Part shown: positions 34,629-42,999 of the stretch, one piece after another | Position numbering within the stretch: the stretch's first letter is position 1 | Layout of the letters: each line of letters opens with the position of its first letter | Assembly (NCBI RefSeq): GCF_001954275.1 | Contig: NZ_MBEU01000094.1 | Span: 32,409 to 96,408, forward strand | DNA length: 64,000 nt | From: Mycobacterium sp. IS-836 | GTDB lineage: Bacteria > Actinomycetota > Actinomycetes > Mycobacteriales > Mycobacteriaceae | Direction: 5' to 3' | Position numbers and translations under genes: made by a program | The notes under the pieces: model-generated | What the model was told of the DNA's origin: nothing | Database searches by the model: none | The model's input: the letters and a program-made list of their open reading frames with translations, nothing else

Positions 34629-35767
34629 CCTTGCACCACCGATACGCGCCCGCCGTCCTCATCGCGCAGATCGATGTGCACCCGCCTAGCGTCCCACTCG
34701 GCCGGTATATCTTCGAGGACCGCCGCGGTTACCAATACTTGTTCTGCCGCTTCGGCCACCGAAGCCAAGGCGCGGCGCCGCGTCGCGTCGAGTTCGGCGA
34801 ACACGTCGTCGAGCAACAACACCGGTTCGCTCCCGTCGGCCCGCAGCAACTCGTATGCCGCCAAGCGCAGCGCGACGGCGAACGACCACGACTCCCCGTG
34901 GCTGGCAAAGCCTTTGGCGGGCTGGTCGCCGAGTCGCAACTCCAGGTCGTCGCGATGTGGGCCGACAAGACACATTCCGCGTTCCACCTCCGCGTCGCGG
35001 CGTGCCGCCAGCGCAGCCAACAACGCGGCTTCCAGGAACTCGCGGTCGGCACCCTCGTCGCCCCCGCCATCCATGCTCGCGCGGTAGCCGATCGAGGCTT
35101 GCCGCGATCCCGACGCCAGTAACTGGTAGGCCTTTTCCACCTCGGGCGCCAACTGATTGACCAGATCGATGCGGGCGGCCATCAGTTCCGCGCCGTGCTC
35201 GGCCAAGCGGCCGTCCCACACATCGAGAGTGTCCACCGCGCCCCCGCGATGTCGGGCGCCGGACAACGACTTCAACAGCGCCGTGCGCTGGCGCAACACT
35301 TTGTCGTAGTCCGCCCGCACGGCGGCGATCGCCGGGCGGCGCACCGTCGCCAGATCATCGAGGTAGCGCCGGCGGTCCGCCGGATCGCCGCGGACCAACG
35401 CCAGGTCTTCCGGGGCGAAAAGCACCGCCCGCAATACCCCGACCACCTCGCGTGTGCTGCGCACGGGGGAGCGGTTCAGCCTCGCCTTGTTGGCCCGCCC
35501 CGCCGCGATTTCCAGATCGACCGCGCATTCCCGGCCCTCGTTGACGACGATGGTCGAAACTATCGCGCGCGTATTGCCCGCCCGGATCAACGGCGCGTCG
35601 GTACCCACCCGGTGCGAACCCAACGTACTCGAATACCACAGCGCCTCAATGAGATTCGTCTTTCCGAACCCATTGGGTCCGACGAACACCGTCCGGCCCG
35701 GTTCCAATTCGAGGTCGGCCTGCGCCCAGGACCGGAAATCACGCAGTCCCAAATGCCGGACGTACAC
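34625..35767 (-). CDS. recF: RecF, DNA repair and recombination ATPase
   Basis: A 380-residue SMC-like ATPase that helps load RecA at gaps and stalled forks. Walker A is GPNGFGKTN (about 30-38), the signature region contains SHGESWSFAVALRLA, and Walker B is LLLDDVFAELD. The start lies directly after the dnaN stop with no gap, and the end overlaps dciA, giving the classical dnaN-recF-dciA-gyrB-gyrA run. Confidence 0.97.
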   Translation of the reverse strand: MYVRHLGLRDFRSWAQADLELEPGRTVFVGPNGFGKTNLIEALWYSSTLGSHRVGTDAPLIRAGNTRAIVSTIVVNEGRECAVDLEIAAGRANKARLNRSPVRSTREVVGVLRAVLFAPEDLALVRGDPADRRRYLDDLATVRRPAIAAVRADYDKVLRQRTALLKSLSGARHRGGAVDTLDVWDGRLAEHGAELMAARIDLVNQLAPEVEKAYQLLASGSRQASIGYRASMDGGGDEGADREFLEAALLAALAARRDAEVERGMCLVGPHRDDLELRLGDQPAKGFASHGESWSFAVALRLAAYELLRADGSEPVLLLDDVFAELDATRRRALASVAEAAEQVLVTAAVLEDIPAEWDARRVHIDLRDEDGGRVSVVQG

Positions 35768-36967
35768 CTACCCGGGCAGCCGCACTGGCATCAACAGGTA
35801 CACGTAATCCGTCGGCAAGGCGGGGAAGGGGCCGTTGCCCGTCGGATGGCTGTCGTCGTCGAACGCCGGCCGCAACAACGCCGGCTTGCCCGGCGTCGTG
35901 AAACCGAACGACACCCGGTCGGCATGGACCGACCCGAGCCCATCCGTCAGGTAGGTCGGGTTGAACGCAATCGTCAACGGCTCCCCGGCGAAGTCGACGG
36001 CGAGGTCTTCTTCGGCCCGGCCGACATCGTCGGCGCCCGCGGAAAGTCGCAGCATGCCGTCGGCGAATTCCATGCGCACCTGCGCGCCCCGGTCAGCGAC
36101 CAGCGCGACCAGCTTGATCGCTTCGGTCAACTCCGCCACGTTGATGGTGGCGACCGCCGTGTGCTCGGCCGGTAACAGCTGACGAAACTTCGGGAACTCC
36201 GCGTCCAGCAGGCGGGTGGTGCTGCGCTTGCCGTTACCGCTGATACCCAGCAGTCCGTCTTTTCCGACGCCCGACCCGGCACCCAACGACAAGCGAACGT
36301 CCGAGCCGTCGATGCCGGCTTTGGCGGCCTCGGACAACGTTCTCGCCGGGACCAGCACCGCGGCCTCGACATCGGGCGACAACGCCGTCCACGTCAGCTC
36401 GCGAACCGCCAGCCGGAACCTGTCGGTCGCGGCCAAAACTACGGTTTCACCCGAGATCTCGACCCGAATCCCCGTCAGCATGGGCAGCGTGTCATCCCGG
36501 CCGGCAGCGATGGCAACCTGACCGATCGCCTCGGCGAACAGCTCCGACGGCAGGCTCCCGGTATCGTCCGGCAGCGCGGGCAGCGTCGGGTAATCCTCAA
36601 CCGCCATCGTCGGCAGCGAAAACCTGGCATTTCCGCATGTCAACGCGACGCGATTACCGTCCACGTAGAAGTCCACCGGTTTGTCCGGCAACGCCCGGGT
36701 AATGTCAGACAGCAACCGCCCAGACACCAAAACGCTTCCAGGAGAAGCTATTTCGGCTGCAACCTGCGCCTCAGCGGACACTTCGTAGTCGAATCCCGAG
36801 ATTGTCAGGCCCTCATCCGAGCCGGTCAACAACACGCCCGAAAGCACCGGCACGGCAGGTCTCGTCGGCAGGTTCTTCGCCACCCATGACACCGCGTCGG
36901 CGAAAGACTCTCGCACCACACGAAACTTCAGATCGGTGAGGCCAGCTGTTGTCGTCGCCGCGTCCAT
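35768..36967 (-). CDS. dnaN: DNA polymerase III beta sliding clamp
   Basis: A 399-residue clamp of three similar domains, the processivity factor of the replicative polymerase. Recognisable segments include LSGVLLTGSDEGLTISGFDYEVSAEA near the N-terminus and the C-terminal ending DYVYLLMPVRLPG that forms part of the peptide-binding pocket. It is the first gene to the left of oriC and is transcribed away from it. Its size is that expected for mycobacteria. Confidence 0.97.
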   Translation of the reverse strand: MDAATTTAGLTDLKFRVVRESFADAVSWVAKNLPTRPAVPVLSGVLLTGSDEGLTISGFDYEVSAEAQVAAEIASPGSVLVSGRLLSDITRALPDKPVDFYVDGNRVALTCGNARFSLPTMAVEDYPTLPALPDDTGSLPSELFAEAIGQVAIAAGRDDTLPMLTGIRVEISGETVVLAATDRFRLAVRELTWTALSPDVEAAVLVPARTLSEAAKAGIDGSDVRLSLGAGSGVGKDGLLGISGNGKRSTTRLLDAEFPKFRQLLPAEHTAVATINVAELTEAIKLVALVADRGAQVRMEFADGMLRLSAGADDVGRAEEDLAVDFAGEPLTIAFNPTYLTDGLGSVHADRVSFGFTTPGKPALLRPAFDDDSHPTGNGPFPALPTDYVYLLMPVRLPG

Positions 36968-37437
36968 AGCGTCCCTTCACCTGCCGAGTGTTCGAAACTA
37001 AGGTTGGCTAGCCGCCCGTCGCTAGCAGTCGAAGAACAACCGTAGATCTTCGGAGGCCATCTTGAAAGCTAATCGCAAAGCCCGACAAGCCCGGTCACCG
37101 CGAGCCTTGCGAGCCCAGCGTAACGAAGCCTCCCCAGCGCTGTACTTCAAAGAAGAAACAACGGAGATAACTCAGTAACAGTAATAAGGGGTGTGGATTC
37201 TGGGGACAGCCTGGTCTTCAGGCAGCTAGGACGAGAGCCGGGGTGTGGATGACAGCGTCGACAACTGTGTGGCGTGTGTTGGGCCGGTGGGGATGAACGA
37301 CGGGTGTGCACCGAGACCCCATCGGTCCACCGGTCTTTGACGGGTTTGTACACAGCGCTGCGCACAACTCCGGGGTGTGGCTGGTGTTACAGGGGTGCGA
37401 GAAGTTTTTTGAAAAAAGATGCCGGAAGCGGCCGGAA
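36968..37437. other. oriC: oriC: dnaA-dnaN intergenic replication origin
   Basis: 470 bases between the dnaN start and the dnaA end, where the mycobacterial origin lies. Candidate DnaA boxes, degenerate versions of TTGTCCACA: TGTGGATTC 37192-37200, TGTGGATGA 37244-37252, TGTGTGGCG around 37266-37274, TTGTACACA 37346-37354 (one mismatch) and TGTGGCTGG 37376-37384. An A/T-rich segment at 37160-37190 (GGAGATAACTCAGTAACAG) and TTTTTTGAAAAAAG at about 37407-37420 could be unwinding sites. Boxes are weaker than the consensus, as known for M. tuberculosis oriC. Confidence 0.88.
37062..37178 (+). CDS. Possible 38-residue ORF inside oriC
   Basis: A short frame starting at TTG with GGAGG five bases before it, on the strand opposite dnaN and dnaA. 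The translation starts basic (KANRKARQARSPRALRAQRN) and ends acidic (YFKEETTEITQ). Third-position G/C bias is weak, so it may be chance; the well-placed ribosome site is the only reason to list it. Confidence 0.2.
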   Translation: MKANRKARQARSPRALRAQRNEASPALYFKEETTEITQ

Positions 37438-38961
37438 TCAGCGCTTGGACCGCTGACGGATGCGCGTGGTGAGTTCCTTGACGTGATCGAACACCTCGCG
37501 TCGCTCGGCCATCTCGGACAAGATCTTTCGCTGGGCGTACATGACGGTGGTGTGATCACGGCCGAATGCCTGGCCGATCTTGGGCAACGAGAGGTCGGTG
37601 AGTTCGCGGCATAGATACATCGCGATTTGTCGTGATTGAGCCAGCGCTCGGGTCTTGCCCGGGCCGCGGAGCTCCTCGACGGTGGTGTCGAAGTATTCGG
37701 CGGTGGCGGCCATGATGGTCGCCGCGCTGATTTGCATGGTGCTCGCGTCGGCGATCAAGTCGCGAAGGACGATCTCGGCCAGTGACTTGTCGATCGGAGT
37801 CTTGTTCAGCGACGCGAATGCCGTCACCCGGATCAGGGCGCCTTCCAGTTCGCGGATGTTGCGTTCGATGCTGCTGGCGATGAGCTCGAGCACGTCGTCG
37901 GGCACCGCGAGGCGCTCCATCTGCGCTTTTTTGCGCAGGATTGCGATGCGGGTTTCCAGCTCCGGGGGCTGCACGTCGGTGATCAGGCCCCACTCGAACC
38001 GGGTCCTCAGCCGGTCTTCGAGGGTGGCGAGTTGTTTGGGTGGTCGGTCGGAGGAGATGACGATCTGCTTGTTGGCGTTGTGCAGCGTGTTGAAGGTGTG
38101 GAAGAACTCCTCCTGGATACCTTCCTTGCCCTCGATGAACTGGATGTCATCGACGAGCAGCACGTCGACGTCGCGATAGCTGCGCTTGAACGCGACCTTG
38201 CGGTCGTCGCGAAGCGAGTTGATGAAGTCGTTGGTGAATTCCTCGGTGGAGACGTACTTGACCCGCATACCCGGGAACAACCGCTGGGCGTAATTGCCGG
38301 CCGCGTGCAGCAGATGTGTCTTGCCGAGGCCGGATTCGCCCCAGATGAACAGCGGGTTGTACGCGCGGGCCGGGGCTTCGGCGATCGCGAGCGCGGCCGC
38401 GTGCGCGAAGCGGTTGGACGCACCGATGACGAAGGTGTCGAACGTGTACCGGCGGTTGAGGCTGGTTCCGCCTGCGATGGCCGGGTCGATGATGTGGGGA
38501 CGCTCGGTGAAGTAGTTGGGCCAACCCTGCTCGTCGTCGATGACGGCTTCACCGTTTTCGTCAGCCTCGTCGATGTCAGTTGACGTTTCGAGGTCGGCGT
38601 CGTCGACGAAGATGTCGGCTTGAGAGAGGACGGTGTCGTCGCCGTCTTCCGCTGGCGGGGCGATGCGCACCCCGAGTTGGACTTGCTGGCCGAGCCGGCG
38701 ACTCAGCGCGTCGGTGATGGGTTCGCGCAGATGACGTTCGATCTCGTTCTGGACGAAACTGCTCGGCACCGACAGCAGAGCAAACCCCTCGACGATGGTC
38801 AGTGGTTGGACCAGATTCAGCCACGCCCTTTGCTGAGGGGTCAAGGGGGCAACAAGCGTCGTGCGATTGGCGGCGCCGCCGTCGGCGGTGGATTCGCCGT
38901 TGAGTTCAGAGACGACCGCGTTCCACACTGTCGTGAAAGTTGAACCGGGGTCATCGGTCAA
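37438..38961 (-). CDS. dnaA: Chromosomal replication initiator DnaA
   Basis: A 507-residue AAA+ initiator. Domain I is at the N-terminus; domain II is an acidic linker (about 105-150, DIFVDDADLETSTDIDEADE). Domain III has Walker A GESGLGKTH and Walker B VDDIQFIEGKEG. Domain IV carries the DNA-binding signature FGRDHTTVMYAQRKI. It opens oriC and lies next to it. The upstream region holds a DnaA-box inverted repeat suggesting autoregulation. Confidence 0.98.
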   Translation of the reverse strand: MTDDPGSTFTTVWNAVVSELNGESTADGGAANRTTLVAPLTPQQRAWLNLVQPLTIVEGFALLSVPSSFVQNEIERHLREPITDALSRRLGQQVQLGVRIAPPAEDGDDTVLSQADIFVDDADLETSTDIDEADENGEAVIDDEQGWPNYFTERPHIIDPAIAGGTSLNRRYTFDTFVIGASNRFAHAAALAIAEAPARAYNPLFIWGESGLGKTHLLHAAGNYAQRLFPGMRVKYVSTEEFTNDFINSLRDDRKVAFKRSYRDVDVLLVDDIQFIEGKEGIQEEFFHTFNTLHNANKQIVISSDRPPKQLATLEDRLRTRFEWGLITDVQPPELETRIAILRKKAQMERLAVPDDVLELIASSIERNIRELEGALIRVTAFASLNKTPIDKSLAEIVLRDLIADASTMQISAATIMAATAEYFDTTVEELRGPGKTRALAQSRQIAMYLCRELTDLSLPKIGQAFGRDHTTVMYAQRKILSEMAERREVFDHVKELTTRIRQRSKR

Positions 38962-39015
38962 CGACGTATCTCCCTGGTCCGACGTCGAGGAACTGCCAGC
39001 TTGGCGACAAAGCAG

Positions 39016-39047
39016 CTGTCCACATAGTTATACACAGGTGTGGACAG
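39016..39047. promoter_or_regulatory. DnaA-box inverted repeat upstream of dnaA
   Basis: CTGTCCACA at 39016-39024 and TGTGGACAG at 39039-39047 form perfect 9-base inverted arms, each a near-consensus DnaA box. TTATACACA at 39028-39036 between them is a third, weaker box. The cluster lies 55 bases upstream of the dnaA start and is better than any box in oriC itself. It most likely serves DnaA autoregulation or titration. Confidence 0.75.
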
Positions 39048-39363
39048 GATGAGCGTAAACGAGCCACAGCCTTCCGGCGACGGCCCGCGATCTCCATGCT
39101 GGTGGCAACCCCACGCAGGTCGCCTAGGCAGCTAGTTGATCCGCCATCCTCGCTTCGTTGTCGAGCGCCGTCTCACGCTGAAACGGCATGCCCGAAGCTA
39201 ACAGTTTTCCGTGCGGCTGCCAACAGTTCTGCTGCATTCCAATCGGGTTATTTAAAGTTCTTTGGGGCGTGCTTCGATCCGGTGCGGTTTTGGTCGGGAC
39301 CGGGTCGCCGAGAACGAATGTTTTCATGCGGGTTGGGTGTGGGTCCGTTGGGGCAGGCCAAGT

Positions 39364-39392
39364 TTGACCCAGCGAAGGCGCATCAGTACCCT
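39364..39392 (+). promoter_or_regulatory. Candidate rpmH promoter (TTGACC-17-TACCCT)
   Basis: A -35-like TTGACC (39364-39369) and a -10-like TACCCT (39387-39392) are separated by 17 bases, the ideal spacing for the primary sigma factor. They lie about 175 bases before the rpmH start. Assigned by eye. Confidence 0.4.
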
Positions 39393-39566
39393 CAAACAGT
39401 CGCCCGAAAGTCGGCGATACGGCTGCGACCTAGGCGAACCTGCCTGGGGACCGCGCCGGCCAGTAGCGAGACCAGCTTCGACCGACACACGAACTCCCGC
39501 GGTTGCGAATCGTGAGCGGCCGGATGGCTGGGAAAGCTTTGAGCGAGACACAACGAGGAGAACGCC

Positions 39567-39710
39567 GTGGCCAAGGGCAAGCGGACCTTCCAGCCGAACA
39601 ACCGGCGCCGAGCCCGCGTGCATGGCTTCCGCTTGCGAATGCGGACCCGTGCGGGGCGTTCGATCGTGTCCAACCGGCGCCGTAAGGGCCGCCGCGCGCT
39701 GTCTGCCTGA
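39567..39710 (+). CDS. rpmH: Ribosomal protein bL34
   Basis: A 47-residue, very basic protein beginning AKGKRTFQPNNRRRARVHGF and ending GRRALSA, the complete L34 sequence of the large ribosomal subunit. It uses GTG as start with GAGGAGAACGCC upstream. It opens the rpmH-rnpA-yidD-yidC-jag run transcribed away from dnaA. It is shorter than most ORF callers accept. Confidence 0.97.
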   Translation: MAKGKRTFQPNNRRRARVHGFRLRMRTRAGRSIVSNRRRKGRRALSA

Positions 39711-39731
39711 TCGCAACGTCAGGTTTTGGCG

Positions 39732-40085
39732 GTGCTTCCCGCACGCAACCGTATGAGGCGGTCGACGGAGTTCGACGCGACCGTCAAATGCGGGGCGCGT
39801 CTGGTGCAGTCCGATGTCGTCGTCTACCTCCGGCGCACCGACAGCAATAGTGGCCCGCGGCTAGGGCTGATCATCGGCAAGGCGGTCGGGTCGGCGGTGG
39901 ACCGCCACCGCGTCGCCCGCCGGTTGCGCCATGCCGCCCGAAGCCTGCTGGGCGATCTCGATCAATCCGATCTGGTGGTGATCCGGGCGCTGCCGAGTAG
40001 TCGGCACGCGTCGTCGGCGCGGCTGAAGCAGCAGCTGCGAAGCGCTCTGCGACGCGGTTGTGAGCTGGCGGGGACGCGCCGGTGA
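39732..40085 (+). CDS. rnpA: Ribonuclease P protein component
   Basis: A 117-residue basic protein, the cofactor of the RNase P ribozyme that trims tRNA 5' ends. The RNR-motif helix is seen in GSAVDRHRVARRLRHAARSLL, with the N-terminal LPARNRMRRSTEFDATVK. The GTG at 39732 is preferred over a TTG two codons earlier because it matches the family start. Its stop overlaps the yidD start. Confidence 0.95.
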   Translation: MLPARNRMRRSTEFDATVKCGARLVQSDVVVYLRRTDSNSGPRLGLIIGKAVGSAVDRHRVARRLRHAARSLLGDLDQSDLVVIRALPSSRHASSARLKQQLRSALRRGCELAGTRR

Positions 40086-40429
40086 ATCGGACGGCGCGGG
40101 CGCGCGCGGTAGTCGGCGGTTCGGGCAGGGCCGCCGCGCGGGGGTTGATCTTTCTCATCCAGCTGTACCGGCACATGGTTTCGCCGCTGCGACCGCCGAC
40201 GTGTCGTTTCGTTCCGACGTGTAGCCAGTACGCGGTCGATGCACTCACCGAGTACGGCTTGATTCGCGGCAGTTGGTTGGCGGCGGTCAGGCTCGCCAAG
40301 TGCGGGCCATGGCATCAGGGAGGATGGGACCCGATACCGGAGCGCCGCGGATGCCGGGCGAACTTCGATGACGCCAGCGACGTCTGGGATGCGCCAGGGG
40401 CGCGAGGGGAGAGCGAATCTTTTGTTTGA
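40082..40429 (+). CDS. yidD: YidD, membrane protein insertion efficiency factor
   Basis: A 115-residue protein with the YidD core: LIFLIQLYRHMVSPLRPPTC, FVPTCSQYAVDALTEYG and KCGPWHQGGWDPI. It has conserved cysteines and an amphipathic N-terminal helix. It assists YidC in inserting membrane proteins and always lies between rnpA and yidC. The GTG start overlaps rnpA by four bases, and the 3' end overlaps the yidC start by eight. Confidence 0.93.
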   Translation: MNRTARARAVVGGSGRAAARGLIFLIQLYRHMVSPLRPPTCRFVPTCSQYAVDALTEYGLIRGSWLAAVRLAKCGPWHQGGWDPIPERRGCRANFDDASDVWDAPGARGESESFV

Positions 40430-41543
40430 TTTTTTCAGCCTCGACATCATCTACTACCCGGTGTCGTGGATCATGTGGGTTTGGTACAAGTTGTTCGCGG
40501 CGCTGCTGGGTCCGTCGAATTTCTTCGCCTGGGCCCTGGCGGTGATGTTCTTGGTGTTCACCCTGCGAGCCTTGCTGTACAAGCCGTTCGTGCGTCAGAT
40601 CCGCACCACCCGGCAGATGCAGGAGCTGCAACCACAGATCAAGGCGCTGCAAAAGAAGTACGGCAAGGACCGTCAGCGGATGGCGCTCGAGATGCAGAAG
40701 CTGCAGCGCGAGCACGGCTTCAATCCGATCCTGGGCTGCTTGCCGATGCTGGCGCAGATCCCCGTGTTCCTGGGGCTGTATCACGTGCTGCGGTCGTTCA
40801 ACCGAACTCAGGGTGGATTCGGTCAGCCGCACCTGTCGGTGATCCAGAACCGGCTTACCGGCAACTACATGTTCAGCCCGCTCGAGGTGCAGCACTTCCT
40901 GGACGCCAACCTGTTTGGTGCGCCGATCGGTGCGTCCATGACACAGCGCACCGGTATGGAGGCCTTCACCGATTTCAGTCGTCCCGCGGTGGTGGCCGTC
41001 GGCGTCCCGGTGATGATCCTCGCCGGCATCGCAACCTACTTCAACAGCCGGGCATCCATCGCGCGCCAGAGCCCCGAGGCGGCGGCCAACCCGCAGACCG
41101 CGATGATGAACAAGCTTGCGCTGTATGTGTTTCCGCTCGGCGTGGTCGTCGGTGGGCCGTTCCTTCCGCTCGCGATCATCCTGTATTGGTTCTCGAACAA
41201 CATCTGGACCTTCGGCCAGCAGCACTACGTGTTCGGCATGATCGAGAAAGAGGACGAGGCCAAGAAGCAGGAAGTCATCAAGCGCCGAGCAGCCAATGCG
41301 CCAGCGCCGGGAGCCAAGCCCAAGCGCAATCCGAAGCCGACCCCGGCGACGGGTAACGGCTCGGCGACGGTCGGCGATGACGACGCGGAACCGGCCGCGC
41401 CGAAGGCGGACGCTGACGGCTCCGAAGATCGGCAAACCGCGACAACGGAACAGGCGGACAAGCCCAAGCCCGCCGCACGCAACAACGCTCCAGGCAACCG
41501 CACCCCGCGGCCGGGAGCGCGACCGAAGAAACGCAAACGCTGA
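40422..41543 (+). CDS. yidC: YidC membrane protein insertase
   Basis: A 373-residue Oxa1-family insertase with about five transmembrane helices. Typical segments are FDFFSLDIIYYPVSWIMWVW, the cytoplasmic hairpin KKYGKDRQRMALEMQKLQ, and NPILGCLPMLAQIPVFLGLY. The C-terminal tail (about 290-373) is basic and disordered and ends RPGARPKKRKR, suited to ribosome binding. The TTG at 40422 is chosen because it begins the family FDFFSLD start and GGGAGAG lies nine bases before it; the upstream ATG at 40368 would add 18 residues overlapping yidD. Confidence 0.94.
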   Translation: MFDFFSLDIIYYPVSWIMWVWYKLFAALLGPSNFFAWALAVMFLVFTLRALLYKPFVRQIRTTRQMQELQPQIKALQKKYGKDRQRMALEMQKLQREHGFNPILGCLPMLAQIPVFLGLYHVLRSFNRTQGGFGQPHLSVIQNRLTGNYMFSPLEVQHFLDANLFGAPIGASMTQRTGMEAFTDFSRPAVVAVGVPVMILAGIATYFNSRASIARQSPEAAANPQTAMMNKLALYVFPLGVVVGGPFLPLAIILYWFSNNIWTFGQQHYVFGMIEKEDEAKKQEVIKRRAANAPAPGAKPKRNPKPTPATGNGSATVGDDDAEPAAPKADADGSEDRQTATTEQADKPKPAARNNAPGNRTPRPGARPKKRKR

Positions 41544-41618
41544 CCAGGGTGCCACACGCTAGGGACCGCTCGGACAGGCGAGCCATTAACGGGACCCGTG
41601 GATGAGGGAGAGAAAGGC

Positions 41619-42191
41619 ATGACGGACGCACACATCACCGAGCCCGACGTTGACGTCGAACCGTCGGTCGAGGACGTCAACGAGAACGGGGCGCCGGCGG
41701 AAGGGACCGCCGACGAAGGGGACGACTTGGAGGAGCGGTTGGTCGCCGAGGGGGAGATCGCCGGCGACTACCTCGAGGAGCTGCTGGACCTATTGGACTT
41801 CGACGGCGACATCGATCTGGACGTCGAGGGCAACCGCGCGGTGGTGAGCATCGACGGGAGCGACGACCTAAACAAGTTGGTGGGCCGCACCGGCGAGGTG
41901 CTCGACGCCCTGCAGGAGCTCACCCGGCTGGCGGTGCACCAGAAAACCGGTGTGCGGAGCCGGCTCATGCTCGACATCGCGAGCTGGCGCCGCCGCCGCC
42001 GCGAGGAGCTGGCCGCGCTGGGCGACAAGGTCGCGCGGCGCGTGCTGGACAGCGGCGAGCGCGAGGAGCTCGCACCGATGACGCCGTTCGAGCGGAAGAT
42101 CGTCCACGACGCCGTCGCGGCGGTCCCCGGGGTGCACAGCGAGAGCGAGGGCGCGGAGCCGTCGCGCCGCGTCGTGGTACTGCTCGACTAG
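41619..42191 (+). CDS. jag: Jag/KhpB-type RNA-binding protein (R3H domain)
   Basis: A 190-residue protein. The acidic N-terminus leads into a KH domain (about 50-120, EELLDLLDFDGDIDLDVEGNRAVVSIDG, then LVGRTGEVLDALQELTRL) and a C-terminal R3H domain (about 125-185, with PMTPFERKIVHDAVA and the closing RRVVVLLD). It binds small RNAs or mRNAs and is conserved next to yidC. The ATG at 41619 follows GGGAGAGAAAGGC; an in-frame GTG at 41598 is rejected. Confidence 0.93.
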   Translation: MTDAHITEPDVDVEPSVEDVNENGAPAEGTADEGDDLEERLVAEGEIAGDYLEELLDLLDFDGDIDLDVEGNRAVVSIDGSDDLNKLVGRTGEVLDALQELTRLAVHQKTGVRSRLMLDIASWRRRRREELAALGDKVARRVLDSGEREELAPMTPFERKIVHDAVAAVPGVHSESEGAEPSRRVVVLLD

Positions 42192-42252
42192 GAGTTACAG
42201 CGGTGTAGTTCGCCGCGGCATCTTGGGCCGCGGCGGCACGAAGACCAGAGGG

Positions 42253-42270
42253 ATGTTTCACGTGAAACAT
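42253..42270. promoter_or_regulatory. parS: parS centromere site 1
   Basis: A perfect 18-base palindrome ATGTTTCACGTGAAACAT containing the consensus 16-mer TGTTTCACGTGAAACA that ParB recognises. It covers the start region of rsmG, so ParB loading and rsmG translation share the same bases. Confidence 0.96.
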
Positions 42271-42999
42271 GTCGGCCGTTGCGAGCGGATGCTCGATCCT
42301 GCCGCGCCGACGACCCCTGGCGAACCGACACCGACGCCGGACGTGGCCGCCGCGATCTTCGGGCCACATATATCTATTGCGCAGAGGTACGCCGAACTGT
42401 TGGCGTCCGCCGGGGTGGAACGCGGCCTCCTCGGGCCACGCGAGGTCGACCGGGTGTGGGACCGCCATCTGCTGAACAGTGTGGCCGTCGGAAAACTCCT
42501 GGAGCCGGAGGAGCGCGTCGTAGACATCGGTAGCGGTGCGGGGCTGCCGGGAATCCCGTTGGCGATTGCGCGACCCGACCTTCATGTCGTACTTCTCGAA
42601 CCGCTGCTGCGGCGGAGCGAGTTTCTCAATGAGGTGGTGGCCGAACTAGGGTTGGCCGTCGAGGTGGTGCGCGGCCGGGCCGAGGAACCTTGGGTGCGGG
42701 AACGGTACGGGGGGAGGGACGCGGCTGTGTCGCGAGCGGTTGCAGCTCTGGACAAGTTGACGAAGTGGAGTATGCCGTTGCTACGGCCGGGCGGCCGGAT
42801 GGTGGCCATCAAGGGTGAGCGCGCCCGGGACGAACTCCAGGCGCACCGGCGTGTGATGGCGGCGTCGGGCGCCGTTGATGCCAGGGTGGTCACATGTGGC
42901 GCGAATTATTTGCGTCCGCCCGCAACCGTGGTCTTGGCGCGACGCGCAAGCCTGCCGCGGCAGGGGTCGGCACGAATGGGGAACAGGGGACATCGATGA
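42253..42999 (+). CDS. rsmG: RsmG (GidB), 16S rRNA m7G methyltransferase
   Basis: A 248-residue SAM-dependent methyltransferase that modifies G527 of 16S rRNA; loss of activity causes low-level streptomycin resistance. The SAM motif is VVDIGSGAGLPGIPLAIARPD, followed by VVLLEPLLRRSEFL and the late DKLTKWSMPLLRPGGRMVAIKG. The start is uncertain because the parS palindrome sits here: ATG 42253 (used), GTG 42262 with AGAGGG nine bases before it, or ATG 42289 nearer the family start. Its stop overlaps parA. Confidence 0.93.
   Translation: MFHVKHVGRCERMLDPAAPTTPGEPTPTPDVAAAIFGPHISIAQRYAELLASAGVERGLLGPREVDRVWDRHLLNSVAVGKLLEPEERVVDIGSGAGLPGIPLAIARPDLHVVLLEPLLRRSEFLNEVVAELGLAVEVVRGRAEEPWVRERYGGRDAAVSRAVAALDKLTKWSMPLLRPGGRMVAIKGERARDELQAHRRVMAASGAVDARVVTCGANYLRPPATVVLARRASLPRQGSARMGNRGHR

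Larger units (their letters stand above)
38962..39566. other. dnaA-rpmH divergent regulatory region
   Basis: 605 bases with no gene, between the divergent dnaA and rpmH starts. It holds DnaA boxes near the dnaA side (39016-39047), an A/T-rich patch at about 39245-39262 (GGTTATTTAAAGTTCTTTGG), a candidate rpmH promoter at 39364-39392, and a long rpmH leader. Small open frames here have neither ribosome sites nor coding bias. Confidence 0.7.

Noticed and set aside
37147..37365. 72-codon minus-strand frame within oriC
   Set aside because: Arg/His/Pro-rich translation without a ribosome site; it overlaps the DnaA boxes and is best read as origin DNA.
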